Shown here: positions 59,854 through 64,000 of the stretch, one piece after another | Layout of the letters: each line of letters begins with the position of its first letter | How positions within the stretch are numbered: position 1 is the first letter of the stretch | Source of the DNA: Rhizobium redzepovicii | Lineage (GTDB): Bacteria; Pseudomonadota; Alphaproteobacteria; Rhizobiales; Rhizobiaceae | Reading direction: 5' to 3' | DNA length: 64,000 nt | Assembly: GCF_019793435.1 (NCBI RefSeq) | Contig: NZ_JAILYH010000002.1 | Coordinates: 124,001-188,000, forward strand | The notes under the pieces: generated by a model | Seen by the model: the letters and a program-made list of their open reading frames with translations, nothing else | Databases searched by the model: none | What the model was told of the DNA's origin: nothing | Position numbers and translations under genes: made by a program

Positions 59854-61146
59854 ATGGGTAAACGATTACTTTGGTCTCTGGTCCTGTCCTCGGTGCTATC
59901 AGCATCATGGGCGCAGGCAGCCGAGAAAACCGCAATCCAGGTCATGCATCAGGGCGATCCCGGTTTTGTCGCCGCCTACGGCAAAGTCGCCGAACGGTTC
60001 GAGGCCGCCAATCCCGATGTCGACATACAGTTCATCTATGCGCCGCACGATGCCTATAACGAGAAGTTCAGCGCCGCCGTCATGGCCAAGCAACTGCCCG
60101 ACGTCATGGAACTCGATGCGCCGTTCCTCGCCAACTACGTCTGGTCGGGTTATCTTCAGCCGATCAAGCCGCTGATCGACAAGGACCTCCTCGACGACAT
60201 GACGGAGTCCAACGTCGCCCAGGGCACATACCCGATCGACAAGGACCTCTATGCAATCGGCCTCACCGACTCGTCGGTGGTTCTTTACGGCAACAAGAAA
60301 TATCTGGAAGCAATCGGCGCCCGCATTCCGAAATCCGTCGACGATGCCTGGACCAGGGAGGAGTTCGAAACCTATCTCGAGAAGCTGTCTAAGCTCGACG
60401 GGGTGAAGTGGCCGATCGACACTTTCCGCGGCTACGGCATCAAGACCGAATGGATCACCTATGCCTATGGTCCGATCCTGCAATCGGCCGGCTGCGATCT
60501 CATCGACCGCAAGGCCTGGAAATCCGAGGGAACGCTGGACAGCGATGCCTGCGTCGATGCTCTCGCCATGATGCAGAAGTGGGTCAAGAACGGCTGGGTC
60601 GTGCCGCAATCGGCCGGAACCAACCAGTTCTTCGCCGAAGGCAATCCGGCAGCGCTGGCGCTCGGCGGACACTGGGTTTATGCCGAGGCCGCCGCGACCA
60701 TGAAGGACAACATCGTCGTCCTGCCGCTTCCGAAGTTCGGCGCCAAGGGTGCGAGCCCCAATGGCACCTGGATCTGGGCGATCACCAAGACGTCGAAACA
60801 TCCCGATATCGCCGCCAAGTTCATCAGCTTCCTTCTGAAGGACAAGGAGTATCGGGCCTACGTCGCAAGCCAGTCGGGTTATCCCGGCCTGAAGAGCTTT
60901 GCGGCCGAATCTCCGCTCTATGCAAACGGCGGCCCGATGGCGATCGCCTTCGAACAGGCGTCAAAGACGGCCGTCTCGCGCCCGCCGCATCCTGCCTATC
61001 CGACAATCACCTCGGCCTTCATGCAGGCCGTCGATGAGGCGTTCAACGGCGGCGATCCCAAGGAGGCGCTGACGTCAGCCGCCAAGAAGATCGACGAGGA
61101 TATCGAGGACAATGACGGGTATCCGCCGTTCGGCGACGGGCAATAA
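59854..61146 (+). CDS. CUT1 periplasmic sugar-binding protein of the GH32 locus
   Basis: A 430-residue binding protein (family 1). The signal peptide ends SWAQAAE. The mature region has the MalE-like pattern (IQVMHQGDPGFVAAYGKVAE, then LGGHWVYAEAAATMKDNIVV and NGTWIWAITKTSKHPDIAAKFIS). GAGGAGG precedes the ATG. Neighbouring permeases and the GH32 enzyme suggest a fructose-containing oligosaccharide as ligand. Confidence 0.88.
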   Translation: MGKRLLWSLVLSSVLSASWAQAAEKTAIQVMHQGDPGFVAAYGKVAERFEAANPDVDIQFIYAPHDAYNEKFSAAVMAKQLPDVMELDAPFLANYVWSGYLQPIKPLIDKDLLDDMTESNVAQGTYPIDKDLYAIGLTDSSVVLYGNKKYLEAIGARIPKSVDDAWTREEFETYLEKLSKLDGVKWPIDTFRGYGIKTEWITYAYGPILQSAGCDLIDRKAWKSEGTLDSDACVDALAMMQKWVKNGWVVPQSAGTNQFFAEGNPAALALGGHWVYAEAAATMKDNIVVLPLPKFGAKGASPNGTWIWAITKTSKHPDIAAKFISFLLKDKEYRAYVASQSGYPGLKSFAAESPLYANGGPMAIAFEQASKTAVSRPPHPAYPTITSAFMQAVDEAFNGGDPKEALTSAAKKIDEDIEDNDGYPPFGDGQ

Positions 61147-61237
61147 GAGCATCGCCGCCGACAGGTCGAAGCCCTGCGTTGTCTCCGGCAGGCATCGCAG
61201 GGTGGACCGGGATTAAGGGTTGGAGAGGAGGAGCTAC

Positions 61238-62176
61238 ATGGTCATGCAACAATCGATATCGTCGACATCCGTCCGAAAGGCTCCGGCGCGCCGGCATGAC
61301 AGGGGACGGCTGATGCAGGAAGCGGCCATGCTCGCGCCGGCGGTGATCCTGTTGACCTTCTTTCTCATCCTGCCGTTCCTCCTGTCCTTCTGGACGGCAA
61401 TGACCAACCAGCCGCTGGTGCCGCGGCCGACGCCCGTCCGCTTCGTCTGGTTCAACAATTTCATCCGTATCTTCCAGGACGATCTTTTCTGGACCGCCCT
61501 TTGGAACGTCTCGCGCTTCACCTTCTGGATCATTCCGGCGCAGTGCGGCCTCGCCTTCGCGACGGCGCTGCTCCTGCATCAGAAGCTGCCGTTCCGCAAT
61601 CTGCTGCGCGGCATGTTCTTCCTGCCGGCGATCACCTCGATGGTCGTGGTCTGCGTCATCTGGGGCACGCTGTTCCAGTATCCCACGGGACCGTTCAACC
61701 AGATCCTGGGCTTTCTCTCCGGCGGAGCGATCCAGCCGATCGATTGGCTCGGCGATCCGCAATGGGCGATGTTCTCGCTCGTCCTGCTCTCAGCCTGGCA
61801 GGCCTACGGCTTCCAGATGATCGTCTACCTCGCCGGCCTTCAGGGAATTCCGGACGAACTCTACGATGCCGCCAAGATCGACGGTGCGAACGCTTTCCGG
61901 CGCTTCTGGCATGTGACCATGCCCGGCCTGCGGCCGACCCATGTCTTCGTGCTGGTGATCACGACCATCCAGGCGTTCAAGCTGTATACCCAGGTGGCCA
62001 TCCTCACGCAGGGCGGTCCAAAGAGCAGCACCGAAACGGTGGTGCACTACATGGTCCGTTCCGGCTTCGAAGAGCAGAAGATGGGCTACGCCTCTGCCGT
62101 TTCGGTCATCTTGTTCGTGATCGTTCTCATCATCGCGCTGATCCAGCGCCAGCTCCTGAGGCGCTTCGATGTCTGA
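61238..62176 (+). CDS. CUT1 sugar ABC transporter permease (MalF-like)
   Basis: A 312-residue inner-membrane permease with the EAA loop ELYDAAKIDGANAFRRFWHV. The first membrane span is LAPAVILLTFFLILPFLLSF. The ATG at 61238 has GAGGAGGAG upstream; the longer frame starting at 61220 lacks such a site. It overlaps the next permease by eight bases. Confidence 0.88.
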   Translation: MVMQQSISSTSVRKAPARRHDRGRLMQEAAMLAPAVILLTFFLILPFLLSFWTAMTNQPLVPRPTPVRFVWFNNFIRIFQDDLFWTALWNVSRFTFWIIPAQCGLAFATALLLHQKLPFRNLLRGMFFLPAITSMVVVCVIWGTLFQYPTGPFNQILGFLSGGAIQPIDWLGDPQWAMFSLVLLSAWQAYGFQMIVYLAGLQGIPDELYDAAKIDGANAFRRFWHVTMPGLRPTHVFVLVITTIQAFKLYTQVAILTQGGPKSSTETVVHYMVRSGFEEQKMGYASAVSVILFVIVLIIALIQRQLLRRFDV

Positions 62177-63062
62177 TATCGCACTCTCGATCCCGCAGGC
62201 CCGCACGGCGCGGCCCCGTTCCCCCGCAACGGTTCTTCGCATCATCCAGACGACATGCATTTTCATCATCGCATTGGTGATCGTGTCTCCATTGCTGCTC
62301 CTGGTCGTGGCAAGCCTCAAGGATGACCGGTTCCAGATTCTGGCCGATATGGGCAGCTTCCGCGCCTTCTGGGTTTCGAACCCGACGCTTTCCAACTATG
62401 CCGAGGTCGGCCACCTCTCGGGTGAACTCGCCTTCGGACGCTACCTCATCAACTCGCTGATCATCCTGGTCACGACGGTCTGTTCCGGCCTGATCGTGAA
62501 TTCGATGGCCGCCTTTGTCCTGGCCTGGGGATCGTTCAAGGGCCGCGCCGTCATCCTGTCGATCGTGATCGCGCTCTATGTGATCCCGCAGGAAAGCATC
62601 ATCATGCCGCTCGTGATCATGGTTTCTCGGGCGGGAATGACCGACACCTTCGCGGTACAGATCGTTCCCTGGGTCGCCAGCCCCCTTTATATCTTCCTGT
62701 TCTACCAATTCTTCGCGCAACTGCCGAAGGAATTGCTGGAGGCCGCCGAGATCGACGGCGCGTCCTTTTTCCGGGCGTATCGCTCCATCTTCCTGCCGCT
62801 CAGCCTGCCGGCACTCGCCACCGTGTCGATCCTCATGGGGATCGAGACCTGGAACCAGTATCTCTGGCCGATCCTGGTGACGCAGACCGACTATGCCCGG
62901 CCGATCGCGGTGGCCATCGCGACCTTCTTCGGACAGGACAGCATCTACTGGGATCGTGCGATGGCTGCCTCCGTTTTGATGATGATCCCGATCCTTGGGC
63001 TCTACCTCGCGTTCCAGCGCTGGTTCGTGAGCTCCTTTATTGGCTCCGCCGTGAAAGGTTGA
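62169..63062 (+). CDS. CUT1 sugar ABC transporter permease (MalG-like)
   Basis: A 297-residue inner-membrane permease with six spans and the EAA loop ELLEAAEIDGASFFRAYRSIFLP. It ends SSFIGSAVKG like the other second permeases here. It is coupled to the first permease. The ATPase for this system is not in the window; it may be past the right edge or one of the shared UgpC-type ATPases may serve it. Confidence 0.88.
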   Translation: MSDIALSIPQARTARPRSPATVLRIIQTTCIFIIALVIVSPLLLLVVASLKDDRFQILADMGSFRAFWVSNPTLSNYAEVGHLSGELAFGRYLINSLIILVTTVCSGLIVNSMAAFVLAWGSFKGRAVILSIVIALYVIPQESIIMPLVIMVSRAGMTDTFAVQIVPWVASPLYIFLFYQFFAQLPKELLEAAEIDGASFFRAYRSIFLPLSLPALATVSILMGIETWNQYLWPILVTQTDYARPIAVAIATFFGQDSIYWDRAMAASVLMMIPILGLYLAFQRWFVSSFIGSAVKG

Positions 63063-63066
63063 ATTG

Positions 63067-64000
63067 ATGACAAGCCAAGCGATTTCTCCGTCCGATCAAG
63101 TGGGGCCGGAGACGATCAGCGCCGTCCTGCCCGAGGGGGCCACGATCCACGCCTGGATCAGGGCGCCGCATGCCGGCGCCACGGGCAGGCTGACGGCATA
63201 TGTCGACGGGGAGCCGGCCGGTGCTGTCGAAACATCAAATCCGCATGAATTCGAGTTTCGGCGGCTGACGCTGGAAAGAGGCGGAGAGGCGGCTTTCTCC
63301 TACAATCCGGTTACAACCGAAATATCGGTCCTCTATGCTTTTCTCCCGCCCCGCGTCCTGGAAGAAGGCATCCGGCTGCTGCATGTCCGACAATGCGCCG
63401 CCACACCTGAGGTCCCGGGCAGCTATCACTTCCGTCCGCTGTCTGGTTGGATGAACGATCCCAACGGGTTCGGAAGGTTCGGCGGCAAGCTGCACCTGTT
63501 CTACCAGCATTATCCGCATAGCCCTCGATGGAACAACATGCATTGGGGTCATGCGGTTTCGGAGGACTATCTTCACTGGAAGCATCTCCCGATCTTTCTT
63601 TTCCCTTCCGATGAACTCGCTCAGCAGGCCGACGGGCGGGGCGGGGCATTTTCCGGCTCCGCGATCGCTCTTCCCGGCGATGAAGCCGGCCTTCGCATTT
63701 TCTTCACCGAGCACATGAAAGATCGGCAACCGGAGGAACAGGTTCAGTTCACCGCCACCAGCCCCGATCTTGTCAATGTCGAGCCGGCGAACCTGATCCT
63801 GCCAGCGCGTCCCGCCGGGCTCGGCCTGACAACCGACTTCCGCGATCCTTACGTCTTTTCGGGGCCCGACGGCAAATGGAAGATGTTGGTGGGCACACGG
63901 GACCGCGAGGGTGGCGTCATCCTGCTCTACGAAACGGATGATCCGGCTGCGGCGACGGGATGGACCTTCCTCGGCATGCTTCACCGCGAGAACCGCTTCG
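63067..64000 (+). CDS. GH32 family beta-fructosidase (partial, runs off the window)
   Basis: At least 311 residues with no stop inside the window. After an N-terminal beta-rich segment of about 120 residues comes the five-bladed GH32 start: LSGWMNDPNGFG with the nucleophile aspartate, FYQHYPHSPRWNNMHWGHA, GAFSGSAI and TTDFRDPYVF with the conserved RDP motif. GH32 enzymes split sucrose, inulin or levan-type fructosides. There is no signal peptide, so it should act in the cytoplasm on an imported oligosaccharide. It follows the permease by four bases. Confidence 0.88.
   Translation, partial: MTSQAISPSDQVGPETISAVLPEGATIHAWIRAPHAGATGRLTAYVDGEPAGAVETSNPHEFEFRRLTLERGGEAAFSYNPVTTEISVLYAFLPPRVLEEGIRLLHVRQCAATPEVPGSYHFRPLSGWMNDPNGFGRFGGKLHLFYQHYPHSPRWNNMHWGHAVSEDYLHWKHLPIFLFPSDELAQQADGRGGAFSGSAIALPGDEAGLRIFFTEHMKDRQPEEQVQFTATSPDLVNVEPANLILPARPAGLGLTTDFRDPYVFSGPDGKWKMLVGTRDREGGVILLYETDDPAAATGWTFLGMLHRENRF

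Overview
The window looks like part of a large repABC plasmid of a Rhizobium of the R. etli / R. leguminosarum group. The evidence is the high-GC alphaproteobacterial coding style, a complete repA-repB-repC cassette at 10.6-14.4 kb with its antisense RNA, many sugar ABC transporters, and the combination panC-panB plus oxyR-katG on the same replicon. From memory that combination is what R. etli plasmid p42f carries; no database comparison was made.

Layout. (1) 0-10.4 kb: a sugar uptake locus with two ROK regulators, a Gfo/Idh/MocA dehydrogenase, a CUT1 ABC transporter and a sugar-phosphate isomerase/epimerase-like protein. Its promoter is duplicated almost base for base at the left edge, facing out of the window. 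(2) 10.6-14.4 kb: repABC. (3) 14.4-31.7 kb: a chemoreceptor with a di-haem peroxidase, a ProQ/FinO-like protein, panCB, oxyR/katG, a small CoA-thioester gene set (reductase, thioesterase, ligase, thiolase), an NmrA-like protein, a cupin, a PLP-dependent gamma-lyase and a YihY/BrkB membrane protein. (4) 31.7-37.2 kb: a gene-poor, decayed-looking accessory stretch with repeats, short palindromes, orphan fragments, a PCMT-like methyltransferase and a gene that reads as an archaeal-type IMP cyclohydrolase (PurO). (5) 37.8-58.3 kb: a 20-kb sugar regulon. (6) 58.8-64 kb: a LacI-controlled CUT1 transporter with a GH32 fructosidase that runs off the right end.

Region 5 is the most coherent system. 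Its genes match, step by step, the oxidative D-apiose pathway: ApsD dehydrogenase, ApnL lactonase, ApnO oxidoisomerase, OiaK kinase, the RuBisCO-like decarboxylase OiaX, then LerI (TIM-like) and DerI (RpiB-like), giving D-erythrose 4-phosphate. A ribose-type ABC transporter lies in the same operon. A neighbouring operon holds a second (CUT1) ABC transporter and a signal-less DUF5060/DUF4038 protein of the GH140 apiosidase type. All three transcription units begin next to the same TGGTATRATGAG motif, and a GntR/FCD regulator is divergent from the first. I infer one regulon that imports both free apiose and apiose-containing glycosides, releases apiose in the cytoplasm and burns it. DhaK/DhaL-type subunits at the end of the central operon may add entry of L-erythrulose or dihydroxyacetone.
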